NCBI GenBank assembly: GCA_034387635.1
Contig: JAOANU010000003.1
Coordinates: 806,001 to 870,000, forward strand
Source: Rhodosporidiobolus odoratus
Lineage: Eukaryota; Basidiomycota; Microbotryomycetes; Sporidiobolales; Sporidiobolaceae
Direction of reading: 5' to 3'
DNA length: 64,000 nt
Shown: in pieces, positions 1 through 10,700 of the stretch
How positions within the stretch are numbered: position 1 is the first letter of the stretch
Layout: every line of letters begins with the position of its first letter
Program-made: the position numbers and the translations under genes
Notes under the pieces: generated by a model
What the model was told of the DNA's origin: nothing
Databases searched by the model: none
What the model saw: the letters and a program-made list of their open reading frames with translations, nothing else

Positions 1-982
1 CAATCAAAGGCAGTCCCACCCTGCACTTGCGGATTCCACCATCCCCAGCCATATTTCTCTTTGATTGCTGTCAGCGGCCCTCCCTCATTGCTGAGCTCGC
101 GGAACAAGGCCCCAGGGTCGCTGAGGTTTGTAGCACCACCATAGTCGTAGATAGTCTGGGCGCTGCTGTGCGTTATGGGAGAGAGTGGAGAAAAGGGCCC
201 GTTCAAGGGCGAGGGGGCGATGGTTGTCGGAAGGAGGAAGAGGGTGCTTGCGCTATTGCTAGGAGAGAGGGAAGAGAGCATGAGGAGGAGGGAAGGGAGA
301 CCGTGAAGTAGATTAGGCGGGGTGAAAGGCGAGACGAGCTTCGTATCCTGCAGCTCGTTCAGCGCGGCTGAAGGGGTAGACGAGGCGAGATAGAGCACGG
401 GAGCGGGAGACGCATAGGTCACGTCTGGCGGAGGAATGTATGACGGGAGGTGGTAGGAGGCGAGGACGGTAGAGGTTGATGGCTCCAAGGTGGAAAGGAG
501 GAAGGAGGCGAGAGGGTGTAATGATGCGAGTGGCAGAGCGGTGGAAAGGAACACGAGAGTGACGCCTGCGGTTAGCTGGATCGAACCGACCTGCAGCGGG
601 ATAGCAGACGGGGATCAGATCAGTTTGTCCCGAAAGGCCGCTTGCGAGGCGGAAAAGGTCAGGACAAAAAGCAGGAGCGCACCTGCTCGCCATCGACCAG
701 CACCTGCACAGTGTCTTGCACAACGACGCTGTCGATGCCCTGGGCAACCCTCTCACCAGCTTCTCCGACGAGGAAGATGACGGAAGATGCCTTCGTAAGC
801 GAGTCCTTGGGCCCCTCGAGTTCTACGCGCGCGTTGGCCTTCAGGGGCCTGCTCTGCTGCTGCTTAATAGCATGACGAGCTGAGAAAGGCAGCTCGTCCT
901 CGTCCCAATCCGACTCGCCGGAAGACGATTCGAGAGCGTATGAGGGGGAAGGGTGAGGGCCATGGGATGGGTCAAAGTCCAT
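1..982 (-). CDS. Unknown protein, 3' end cut by window edge
   Basis: Two exons are visible: 683-982 (start ATG at 982) and 1-590, with an intron at 591-682 (GTGCGC donor, CTGCAG acceptor) that keeps phase. About 296 residues are seen. The N-terminus is acidic and Ser-rich (GESDWDEDELPFSAR), followed by alternating hydrophobic and polar stretches suggesting a beta-rich fold. The visible C-terminal part contains a KEKYGWGWWNPQ motif. I do not recognise the family. A proteasome-assembly-chaperone type protein is only a loose guess from the overall pattern. The gene runs off the left edge, so the stop and true length are unknown. Confidence 0.6.
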
Positions 983-1390
983 GTCACAGAGATGTTGGTG
1001 GTGTAAGGCAGGGCAGGATTAGGCTTCGCAGTGCAGCTCGCAAAGGAGGGTGATGAAGACGAAGCAGAGGGAAAGAGAACGACCACCGGGGAGCGAGAAG
1101 GACCCCGCTAGCTTGCTACGAAAACACGTAGCTTCGGGCAGCAGCCCAGTCGCAGGACACGCGACGCAGAACCATCGAGCGAAACCAGCCAGATTGATCT
1201 TGTCTTCCTGCGCTTCTTGCAGGCAGGAAACGGAGCCCGAGGCTGCGAATATGTTGTGGGGGGTACTTCCGGGCTGTACATTTCCCAGCCAGGGATCAAG
1301 GGTATGTGTACAGATGCGATGCGGTGACAAACAAGGTGGGACAACGGCAGGAGGAAGAGGAAAACATAGGGCAAGAAAAGAACAGTGGCC
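983..1390. other. Intergenic, no gene seen
   Basis: This lies between the 5' end of the truncated gene on the left and the 3' end of the mitoribosomal gene on the right, both on the minus strand. It should hold the promoter of the first and the 3' UTR of the second. Open frames here are short and lack splice-consistent neighbours. I see no repeat or RNA gene. Confidence 0.5.
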
Positions 1391-1898
1391 TCATCGCTTC
1401 TTCATGGCAGCGCGACGACCTTGTCCTGCATAACACAGGAACGCAGGATATGTCAGAACGGGAACAAGGATACAGACATGCGCAGGAGGCCGCGACAAGA
1501 CTGAAAGCATGAAAACGGACCCTTCTTCGGCTTGACCTTGCCTCGCTTCCTCAGCGTCTCAATATCGAGTAATCTGTTCAGCAAACGCAGCGTCAGTTAC
1601 AAGCCACGGGCATGATCGGACGCGCCTAGGGGACGACGCACCTTGTTTCCTCGACCACATCTCGCAACTCGAGGCCAGGAATGGCGGCATTGATGCCTTT
1701 CCAGCCGCTAAATCGCTCGCCGTAGTAGTTGACCATGGCAGGACCCCTGAGACGTGCTTTGAGGATCTTTGAGCCTGTTCTAAGCGAGTCGGGGTTGTAG
1801 GTGGTTCCGAAGAGTTCGGCGCGGAGTTTGACGAGTTGTTGCAATCGAGCTGCCGGAGGTACTGCGTGGGCAGCGAGGGATCTCAGTGATGCCCACAT
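1391..1898 (-). CDS. RSM27: Mitochondrial small-subunit ribosomal protein mS33 (RSM27/MRPS33)
   Basis: Three exons: 1642-1898, 1521-1573 and 1391-1425, giving 114 residues. It is a structural protein of the mitochondrial ribosome small subunit. The family signature is clear: LRAELFGTTYNPDSLRTG, then LKARLRGPAMVNYY, and a basic tail ending GQGRRAAMKKR. The family is usually about 100-115 residues, so the length fits. The reading frame stays open upstream of 1898, but Met at 1898 (MWASLRSL) gives the expected size and a plausible short mitochondrial presequence. Both introns have phase-consistent junctions. Upstream is a 184-bp divergent region shared with ADE4. Confidence 0.88.
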
Positions 1899-2082
1899 GA
1901 TGCTTATAGCTCTACTGGCTGAGGTGAGAGAAGGATTCAAAGGCGAGCTTGATTTGTCTAGATTGGGCTTCACTTTCGCTTCATCATAATCGCTCGTTTG
2001 ATCCCTTAGTTGGGCGTACAAAGAGCTTACAAGCGTTAGCACCCCTCTCGCAACATCTACAACCCATCTACGGCTTTCCAAG
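1899..2082. promoter_or_regulatory. Divergent promoter, RSM27 / ADE4
   Basis: This 184-bp gap separates the start codons of two divergently transcribed genes, so it must carry both proximal promoters. I see no unambiguous TATA box or known factor site. Confidence 0.5.
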
Positions 2083-4302
2083 ATGTGTTCGTCGCCTTTT
2101 ACTTCTGCCTTTCCCCAGAGCAGCTTCCTCCCCGCTCCCCTCGCACGACCAGACCGCGCGGTGTATGGGCTGAGGCCGACTGTAGGAGATGCTGACAGCT
2201 TCCGCACCGTCCGGTACTTGCAGGCGGTATCCTCGCTATTCTCCTCGCCAGCCAGAACAATGTCGCCCCGGAGCTCGCGGAGGGTCTCCAGCTTCTTCAG
2301 CACCGCGGGTATGTCAGGACCTTACCTGCTCGTGCTACGCGCATTGGGAAACACGGGCGCAGCAGCTGATGCTATGGCTGTATCGCACTCTCACTGCCCG
2401 CAGCCAGGACGCTTGCGGTATCGTTACCGGCGGTCCCAAGGGTCGTCTCTACCAATGCAAGGGCAACGGAATGGTGCGCGACTTGCTGGACGCCAAGACT
2501 ATGAGCCAGCTCATCGGAGCTATGGGTATTGGTCATGGCAAGCTGCCCTCTTTGCCTCACCTCTTCGCTCCCTTGCTTACGGACGTCTTTTCCGCCCCCA
2601 GCTCGCTACCCTACTGCTGGTTCCTCTGCTGTGTCCGAGTCCCAGCCGTTCTACGTCAACTCGCCGTACGGTATCGTGTTCGGTCACGTACGCTCGCCTC
2701 GCTTCTTGTTGTTCTTTTCTGTTCAACGAGGCTGAAAAGTGCCCCCAAATACAGAACGGTAACCTCACCAACACCGATCACCTCCGCTACTACCTTGACC
2801 ACTATGCTCATCGTCACATTAACACCTCCTCTGACTCCGAGCTCCTTCTCAACCTCCTCGCCGACGCTCTTCAGAAGACCGGCAAGTTCCGCATCGACGA
2901 GGACGACATCTTCCGCGCTGTCCGCGAAGTCATGCAGACCACCTCGGGAGCTTACGCTTGCGCCGCCATGATCGCTGGCTACGGAATCTTCGGTTTCCGC
3001 GACCCGAACGGTATTCGTCCTATGGGATGGGCAAAACGCAAGAGCGAGACTGTCGAGGGTGGGTGGGACTACATGATGGCCTCGGAGAGCGTCGTCTGCG
3101 ATGCTTTGGGCTTCTCTGAGTGGACGGACGTCAAGCCTGGTGCGTTTCCTCCCCCTCTTGCCTTGACCTTCTCAGACTCATTTGGCTTGGTCCCCTACAG
3201 GTGAGGCCATCATCATTACTCGCAAGGGCATTTCCATCCTTCAATGCACCCCTCCTCGCACCTTCGCTCCCGATATCTTCGAACACGTCTACTTCGCCCG
3301 CCCCGATTCCGTCCTTGACGGTATTTCCGTCTACCGTTCCCGCATGGCCATGGGAGATGCTCTTGCCGTCAACGCGCGTGCGAAACTTGAGAAGGAAGGA
3401 ATCAAGGTCGATGTGGTCATCCCTGTTCCGGATACTTCCCGCGTCGCGGCCCTCCAGTTGGCGCAGAACCTTGGCGTTCCGTATCGGGAAGGGTTCGTCA
3501 AAAACCGTTACGTCGGCCGAACGTTCATCATGCCGGGCCAGGAGCTGAGGAGGAAGAACGTTCGTCGCAAGCTAAACGCGATGGCACTCGAGTTTGCCGG
3601 CAAGAACGTTCTCATCGTCGACGATTCGATCGTCCGTGGTACTACTTCGAAGGAGATTATCCAGATGGCGAGGGACGCGGGTGCGGCCAAGGTTATCATG
3701 GCATCTTGCGCCCCGCCTATCCGGTGCGTTCGGTCTATTTATACTTAAGCAGAAACGATGAACTGATCTTCTTTGCCCCTGTCAGGTATCCCAACGTCTA
3801 CGGTATCGACATGCCGTCGCGAAAAGAGCTCGTCGCCCACAACCGCACCGAAGAGCAAATCTCGGACTACATCGGCGCAGACCTTACCATCTTCCAGACC
3901 CTTCCCGACCTCGTTCAATCCTGCGCTCAATTCAACCCTGCCATCACCCAATTCGACTGCTCCGTCTTCACTGGCGAGTACGTCACCGGCGGTGTCGACG
4001 AGGCTTACCTACAATCTCTCGAAGACATGCGAAATGACAACGCCAAGGCGAAACTCAACAAGCAGGCCCCCGCGATGGTTACCGTTAATGGCGCTTCTTC
4101 GTCGTCATCAGAGGGTAAGGCAACGGGCGAGATCAACACCTCGAACGTTGTCCTCGCCAGTCAACCGCTCGACGAGGTCTCTGGAGGAGGTGAAGTTGCC
4201 GGAGGAGGCGATGTCAGCCAAGTGGTCGGTCTCGCGAACGAGTCGTCACAACATGAGGAGCCGAGTACGATCGTTGGGTTGAGCAATTCGGGGCATCTGT
4301 AG
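2083..4302 (+). CDS. ADE4: Amidophosphoribosyltransferase (ADE4)
   Basis: Exons 2083-2086, 2224-2308, 2404-2537, 2602-2687, 2755-3139, 3201-3723 and 3786-4302 encode 577 residues. The enzyme commits PRPP to purine synthesis, transferring glutamine amide nitrogen to make phosphoribosylamine in the cytosol. The N-terminal glutaminase begins [11 protein letters not shown] with the nucleophilic Cys2, then LLQHRGQDACGI and RYPTAGSS. The PRPP-binding phosphoribosyltransferase motif [14 protein letters not shown] is at about 368-381. The C-terminal 70 or so residues are low complexity. Exon 1 contributes only ATGT, so the Cys2 codon is split. Intron 3 (2538-2601) starts with GC rather than GT and is needed to read GIGHARYPTAG. 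Confidence 0.95.
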
Positions 4303-4629
4303 GAGGGAACGGAAGGTTGCTTGTACTTTTCATCGTCTTCTCAGGGTCCCTTGACTGGTCTTCCACCCTTGTGTTCCTACTCCCACTCTCTCGCCCTACC
4401 TTTCATATCACCTCGTTCGCAACATCAGACTCGCATTATCTCTCCCTCATAACTGCGCTGGTACGTTCGCCGTGTCCGAGAGAGTACAAAGGTCAGTATC
4501 GTTTCCCTCCGCCCTCGAGGTTCAGGGTAACAGCCTGCATGGAAAGAGCACATATTGATTTGCGCTAGACTACATTAGCTACAAGAAAAGATGAGAACAA
4601 CAGATCCGACCACAGCGACAACGATATCT
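4303..4629. other. Convergent 3' region, ADE4 / syntaxin
   Basis: The two flanking genes end towards each other here, so the stretch should carry both 3' UTRs and polyadenylation sites. It is relatively pyrimidine-rich on the plus strand. No coding frame with family character was found. Confidence 0.5.
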
Positions 4630-6226
4630 TCACCACGTCACTGCAGGTGCAGCGGTAGCTGCCGCATCTGTCGTCGCTGCGGTAGCCGTCGCCGTCGCCG
4701 TATCAGCCTTCGTAGCCGTATTCGTAGCCCCACTAACCGTCTCCGTCTTATTCTCCTCACTCTTCTTCCCGCCTCCCCCTACTCCACTCAACTGCGTCGA
4801 AATCACCACAATCACCACAATCAGAAGGACCGCCCCGAACGCCGCGCAGAGTTTTCGTTTGTGTCGAGCGGCTGCGGCGCTAAGACGGGCTTTGGACACT
4901 TGTTGCATGCCTTGTTCCATATCGGTTTCGACTCCTTTGGCGGTTTCTTCAATGTGAATGAATTGAGAGTCTTGGGTGAGGACCAGCTCGGCGACCTACA
5001 TAGATCGAGAGTGTGGTAGTAGATGACCAAGGGGACAAGACAAGAGGGTTGGCAGTGCATGTCAGCTTTGAGAAGGTTCAACGAGGAAGAGTTGGAACCG
5101 CGGCGCACCTGCTGCATCATCGCTGCTAATTCTACCAGCGTGCTCTCGATGGCCACGAGCTCACTCCTACGGGTTTGCGCCTCGTTCAGTGCGGACATGG
5201 CAGCGGTAGAGCGAGAGCCGGCAACGGCTTGTGCGAAGATTTGTGGGGCGGCGGACGAGGCAGAAGTGTCGACGACGGCTCGGATCTCGTCCTCGGTGAC
5301 GGCGGGGTTGACTGCGAGGGGGAGATGAAAGTCAGCGGTCAACTGCGCTCCGAGGAGAGTACAACCGGACAAAGATTGGTCGAGGAAGAAAAGGAAGCGT
5401 ACCGATCTGCATTTGCCTTAAAGCCCCGCAAAATTAAGGTGAGTAGACGGCACGCGAAGGATATAGAAGCTAGTATACCTTGCCACCCTTTCCTTGACCT
5501 TTTCCCTCTGACCCATCTCGATCCTCTGCCATTTCTCCACCGCTCTCCCCAACTGAGCCTTCAAATTCTCCCAATGACTCCTCCTGGCCTCATCCTTCCC
5601 AACCTGTTCCCCGAGTTTCGCAATCCTCGTCTTGAACTCGTTCGACTGCAGGGCGAGGGCAGCGGCGAGTTCGTTCAGTTCGACCGAGAGCTCGTCGTTT
5701 GGGCCTTGGAGCGAGGTGAGTTGTTTGGTACGGAGAGTTTCAAGAGAGGTAGAGTCGAACTCCCGGATCGCTTCGCGGATGGACGAGACCTGGAAGGGCG
5801 AGCATTGCGGGTCAGGTCGGATGTATGGAAATTGAAAATTCCCGTCCATCTTTTCCACCACGACCGCTCGTCCGCCGACATGATCCTCGTCCACACCGAC
5901 CGCGTCGGCTTTTTTGACAGAATCAAGAACGTGAACGCACCTCGTCAAAGAAAACATCGGCTCCCAAATCCCCCAGTTCGATATCCTTATCCTTGATGCC
6001 TCCCGCCGAGACGGTATGGCTCTTGACCGGTGCATCCAGAGGAGCGTAGCCCTGGTTCTCAGCCTTGCCTTTCGCTCCCTGTCGTGGAAGCAAGAGAAAG
6101 GAGGAGAAGTCGGAAGTGGGGTCAGTATCGTCTCGCAGCCAAGGCGGTGTGAGACGAGGGAAGCTGGAGTCAAGAGGCGGGGCCGGGAGAAGAGAGACAC
6201 ACAGGGAGGTTCAACAAGCTTGCCAT
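4630..6226 (-). CDS. SSO1: Plasma-membrane syntaxin, SSO1/SSO2 type Qa-SNARE
   Basis: Exons 6203-6226, 5941-6078, 5479-5789, 5403-5416, 5109-5311 and 4630-4995 give 351 residues. It acts as the target-membrane SNARE for exocytic vesicle fusion. The order is: short variable N-terminus, Habc helical region from FFDEVSSIREAIREF, NPAVTEDEIRAVV linker, SNARE helix (ALNEAQTRRSELVAIE to EETAKGVETD), then one transmembrane helix (AVLLIVVIVVIST). A roughly 45-residue Ala/Thr-rich tail follows the membrane segment, which is unusual for this family, where the tail is normally very short. A 14-nt internal exon supplies QMQI and is needed for frame. The first exon (eight residues) is the least certain part. 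Confidence 0.88.
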
Positions 6227-6471
6227 ACTTGCCTTGAGGTGGGGGGGAAAGAGATCAGGCGCTCACAGGAGTGCGGAGCGTGAACGGAGAGGGGAAGTTT
6301 GAGAAGCCGCGGAGCCGCTCGGATAGACGAAAACGCGCAAGCGACGAGGAGCAGGTTCGAAGCAGGTATATACAGTGTGTGGGCGAGTGCACCTGAAGCC
6401 AAAGGTGATCGAGAGGATACGACCTACGATACAACAAGAGGGGGAATCACACAAGGGAAGAACAGAAAACG

Positions 6472-7345
6472 CTATTCCTCATCGCTATCGTTCTCGTCTC
6501 CTGCGGGTCCGGCCTTGTCCATCCCGGCCAACAGCTCGTTACCGCCTGGCTCAGAGACTCCTTTTTGAGCCTGTAACCGTTTTCCTGGAGAAGTGACAAC
6601 GGATTAGGCGGGTTCTCGGGGGGAGTAGAAGTGGGCCAAGACGTACGGATGAGCTGAGAGATGGCGAGGTCGGTCTTCGGCTTCAGCTTGGACAGCTGCT
6701 CGACAGCAGAGAGTGTCAGGATCACTTCGTCGCATTATACTTTCACCGAACTTGCGAGTGCCGGGAGCAAAGGAGACCAGGTGCACCGGTCTGACGCACC
6801 TTTCGTTCCAAATCCCGTTTCAAATCCCAATTCGGCTTTTTCGGTTGGATGTTTGTAAGGTCCTGTAAGGGAGAAGGGAGGAAGTCGAAGACATCGGAGT
6901 GGGCAGGAAAGGAACAGATGCATGGTCAGGACAGAGACTAGGGCGGAGAGCGGCTTTGGCAGCAGCGCGCTGACCCAGTATAGTACCAAGGGAGCGAGAC
7001 TGACCAGCTCCTGGGCCCTGAGGACTTCATCCGCCGCAATGATGCCTTCTGCCAACCCTTCGACCTCTTTTTCGACGGTGTCCTCCTCGTCTGTCCTAGC
7101 GTGCTTCCTCGCTCCACCGGTCGCCGGGTCGTAGTTGCGGAACTTGAAGACTTCGCCTTGGTCCGTTTCGCCACTGCGTGAGAGGAAGCCAAGGTCAGGC
7201 GAGCGAGAACCAGGAAGGGAAGGGAGAGAGAGAACAAGACCCACTCGTCTGCTGTGTTGGCTGCGCCCGAGTCATGTAGAGTCTTTCGCTTCTTGAGTGC
7301 AGCGAGTTTTGCCTTTCGGGCTTCTGCAGCTTGTTGGAGCGACAT
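6472..7345 (-). CDS. CWF18: Spliceosome-associated protein Cwf18 (CCDC12 family)
   Basis: Exons 7245-7345, 7005-7173, 6800-6862, 6647-6695 and 6472-6584 give 164 residues. The family is part of the NineTeen/Prp19-related spliceosome assembly in the nucleus. Signature features are the coiled-coil start (MSLQQAAEARKAKLAALKKR), VFKFRNYDP, the conserved block DLTNIQPKKPNWDLKRDLERK, then a C-terminal helix (LKPKTDLAISQLIRKRLQAQ) and acidic end NDSDEE. Length matches fission yeast and human homologues. All four introns close in phase. It is divergently arranged with another spliceosome gene, RSE1. Confidence 0.9.
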
Positions 7346-7732
7346 GGGCTTGATGAGGGGAGGAGGGAGAACAAGTGAATGGAGTGGGGAAGGGCGAGTT
7401 GGGGACGATCGCGACTGCCGTTGAGGTCGTGGGAATCTTTCGTGTACTAGTCCAAGCCGAGTGTGCAGGCAGGCTGATTGTGTGTTTGTTCCGAGTTGGA
7501 AATGGTTGGAGAGATGAGGACGACAGAGTTGATGTGTAGTTGATCTCCCTTCTCTGACTCGCTCGCTCGGACTAGGGGCTTCTCGGACGACATTGAAAAG
7601 TAGACACTCATCTGAACCCTTCACAACACACGACAGAATCCCGCTCCAGCTTGTTCGACTCGTTCTCCTCCACCTCTTTCTCGCCCCGCCGCCGCACATC
7701 TCACTCCGCGCTACAGCCATACCTGCACCAGC
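7346..7732. promoter_or_regulatory. Divergent promoter, CWF18 / RSE1
   Basis: This 387-bp region lies between the two divergent start codons. The RSE1-proximal part (about 7620-7730) is strongly pyrimidine-rich, as is common in fungal housekeeping promoters. No TATA box is obvious. Short open frames here are not supported by splice structure. Confidence 0.5.
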
Positions 7733-10700
7733 ATGGTTCACCTGTACAATTACTCCCTACTCCCCTCCTCGTCCATCACCGCCGCCTGCGTTGGCAACTT
7801 TTCCGGCACTAAACAGCAGGAGATCTGCGTAGCACGAGGGGGAACCCGCATCGAGCTGCTCAGGGTCGACCCTCAAACCGGAAAGCTCGACAGCGTCGTA
7901 GAGTCGGACGTGTTCGGTCAGATTCGCAGCCTGAGCGCGTTCAAGCTGACTGGAGGAGCCAAAGGTGCCCCTTGTCCTCCTTCTTTCCCCCGCCCTGCCT
8001 GCACTTGCTCACTCAGTCCTTCCTGTAGACTACCTCATCATCGGCTCCGATTCGGGACGGATAGTTGTCCTCGAGTATGACCCCACCAACAACCTCTTCA
8101 ACAAGCTGCATCAGGAGACGTACGGCAGGTCTGGCTCGCGGCGAATCGTGCCCGGTCAGTACCTCGCCGCAGACCCCAAGGGAAGGGCAGTCATGATAGG
8201 TGCAATGGAGAAGAGCAAGCTGGTCTACATCCTCAACCGCGTACGCATTCTGCGATTGTCTGGCTTTTTCGTCTACTCACTTTGGGTTTCCGCAGGATGC
8301 TGCTGCCAACCTTACCATCTCTTCCCCGCTCGAGGCTCACAAGCCTCGAGCGATCATCCACTCTATCATCGGTGTCGATGTCGGCTTCGAAAATCCGCTC
8401 TTTGCCGCGCTTGAGGTCGACTACACGGAGGCGGATCAGGATCCGACAGGCGCAGCGTTTGACACGGCGGAGAAGGTATGCACACTCGAAATATTCTTTG
8501 CAGTTCGTGCTCACCCTATCTTTCACAGATGCTCACGTACTACGAACTCGATCTTGGGCTGAATCACGTTGTGCGGAAGTGGAGCGAGCCTACCGATCCT
8601 CGGGCAAACCTACTCATCCAGGGTACGTTCGCCTTAAATCCTCCATACACTAGCATACTGATGCGTCGCCTCTGCAGTTCCGGGTGGTCAGAATGCGGCG
8701 ACCGACCGGTTCGATGGCCCGTCGGGTGTTCTCGTCTGCTGCGAAGACTATATTGTCTACAAGCATCAGGGAGCGAAGGAACACCGCGTACCTATTCCGA
8801 AGCGCGCGCACCCTCTCTCCGACCCGGAACGCGGAGTCATCATCACTTCGGCAGTCATGCACAAGATGAGGGTGCGTTGTCCTCAGTTTCTTGCGGGCGT
8901 TAGGCGATTCTGACTGATTACCTCTCGCAGGGCGCCTTCTTCTTCCTGCTGCAAAGCGAAGAAGGAGACCTCTTCAAGGTCACCATCGACCACGAAGAAG
9001 AGGAAGTCCAGTCCATCAAGATCAAATACTTCGACACCGTCCCCGTCGCCTCTTCCCTCTGCATCCTCAAATCCGGTTTCCTCTTTGTTGCCTCTGAGTT
9101 TGGCAACCAGCGCCTGTACCAGTTTGAAAAGCTCGGCGACGACGATTCCGAAACCGAGTTTTCCTCGACCGACTACCCCAACTTTGGCGCTGGGTCTGAA
9201 ACACTCCCGCCTGCTACCTTCCGTCCCCGTGCGCTCGAAAACCTCGCCATCGCGGACGAGCTCGAGTCTCTCGCGCCGATTGTCGACGCCAAGGTGGCCA
9301 ACTACCTCGGAGAGGACACGCCGCAAATTTACACGGCGTGCGGTCGGGGTGCGAGGAGTTCAGTCAGGATTCTGAGGCAGGGGTTGGAAGTGATGGAAGC
9401 GGTTAGCTCTGAGTTGCCTGGCGCGCCTATCGCGGTGTGGACGACTAAGCTCAGAAATGATGGTGCGTCGAGTTTCCCTTCACTTTGCTCACGCGGCCCT
9501 CTGCAGGCCGCGAGCATATACTGAGACTTCATCGCACCTGCAGACCAGTACGACGCCTATATCATTCTCTCTTTCGTTAACGGTACCCTCGTCCTCTCGA
9601 TTGGCGACACTATCGAAGAAGTCTCCGACACTGGCTTCATTTCGTCCGCCCCGACCCTTGGCGTTCAGCAGCTTGGCGATGACGCTCTCCTACAAATCTA
9701 TCCTCGCGGTATCCGCCACATCCTCGCTGACAAGCGGGTTAACGAATGGAAGGTAGGCGGAAGGGACACGATCGTTTGCGCAACGACCAACGCTCGTCAG
9801 GTCGTGATTGGGTTGTCGACGGGCGAGGTGGTCTACTTTGAGCTGGACATGGATGGGCAATTGAACGAGTTCCAGGAGAGGCGGCCGATGGGTGCGGAGA
9901 TTCTCGCGATGAGCATTGCCGACGTACCCGAAGGGAGGCAAAGGACGCCTTATTTGGTACGCCCTCTTGTCCCTGCTACACTGCAGCGTATTTCTGCCCC
10001 TGACTTCCTGGTACGTTATAGGCCGTCGGTTGCGCCGACTCGACCGTCCGCATCATCTCCCTCGACCCCGAAAATACCCTCGACTCGCTTTCGTTGCAAG
10101 CCCTTACCGCCCCCCCTTCCTCGATCGTCATGGCCGAAATCGTGGATGCAAGCATCGACAAGTACCATGCGACCATGTTCGTCAACATTGGTTTGCAAAA
10201 CGGTGTGCTTCTTCGGACCGTCCTCGACACTCTTTCCGGTTCCCTCGGCGACACCCGAACGAGGTGCGCTTGCCTTACCCTCTCTATCCTAATCGGTTGT
10301 ATACTCACGGTTTCGCTGCTTCAGATTCCTCGGCTCTCGTCCCGTCAAGCTCGCTCGCGTTCCCGTCCAAGGCTCTCCCGCCATCCTTGCCCTCTCTAGC
10401 CGACCCTGGCTCAACTATGCCTACCGCGGCATCCTGCAATTCACTCCCCTCATCTTCGACGCCCTCGACTATGCCTGGAGCTTCTCTGCCGAGCTCTGCC
10501 CTGAAGGCCTCATCGGCATCGTCGGCAACAACCTCCGCATCTTCACTTTCCCCCGACTTGGTACCAAAGTCCAGCAAACGACCATTGACCTCTCTTACAC
10601 CCCACGCAAACTTATCACTTCGCCCTTCTCTCGCCTACTCTACACCGCTGAATCCGATCACCGCACCTTCTCCGCGGCAGCGATTCAGAAAACGGTCGGC

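Noticed and set aside
5418..6200. Long continuous minus-strand frame over the syntaxin gene
   Set aside because: It runs through introns; only part (5479-5789) is in the true frame. The first 85 or so codons are not syntaxin-like, and splice-corrected exons give the family sequence.
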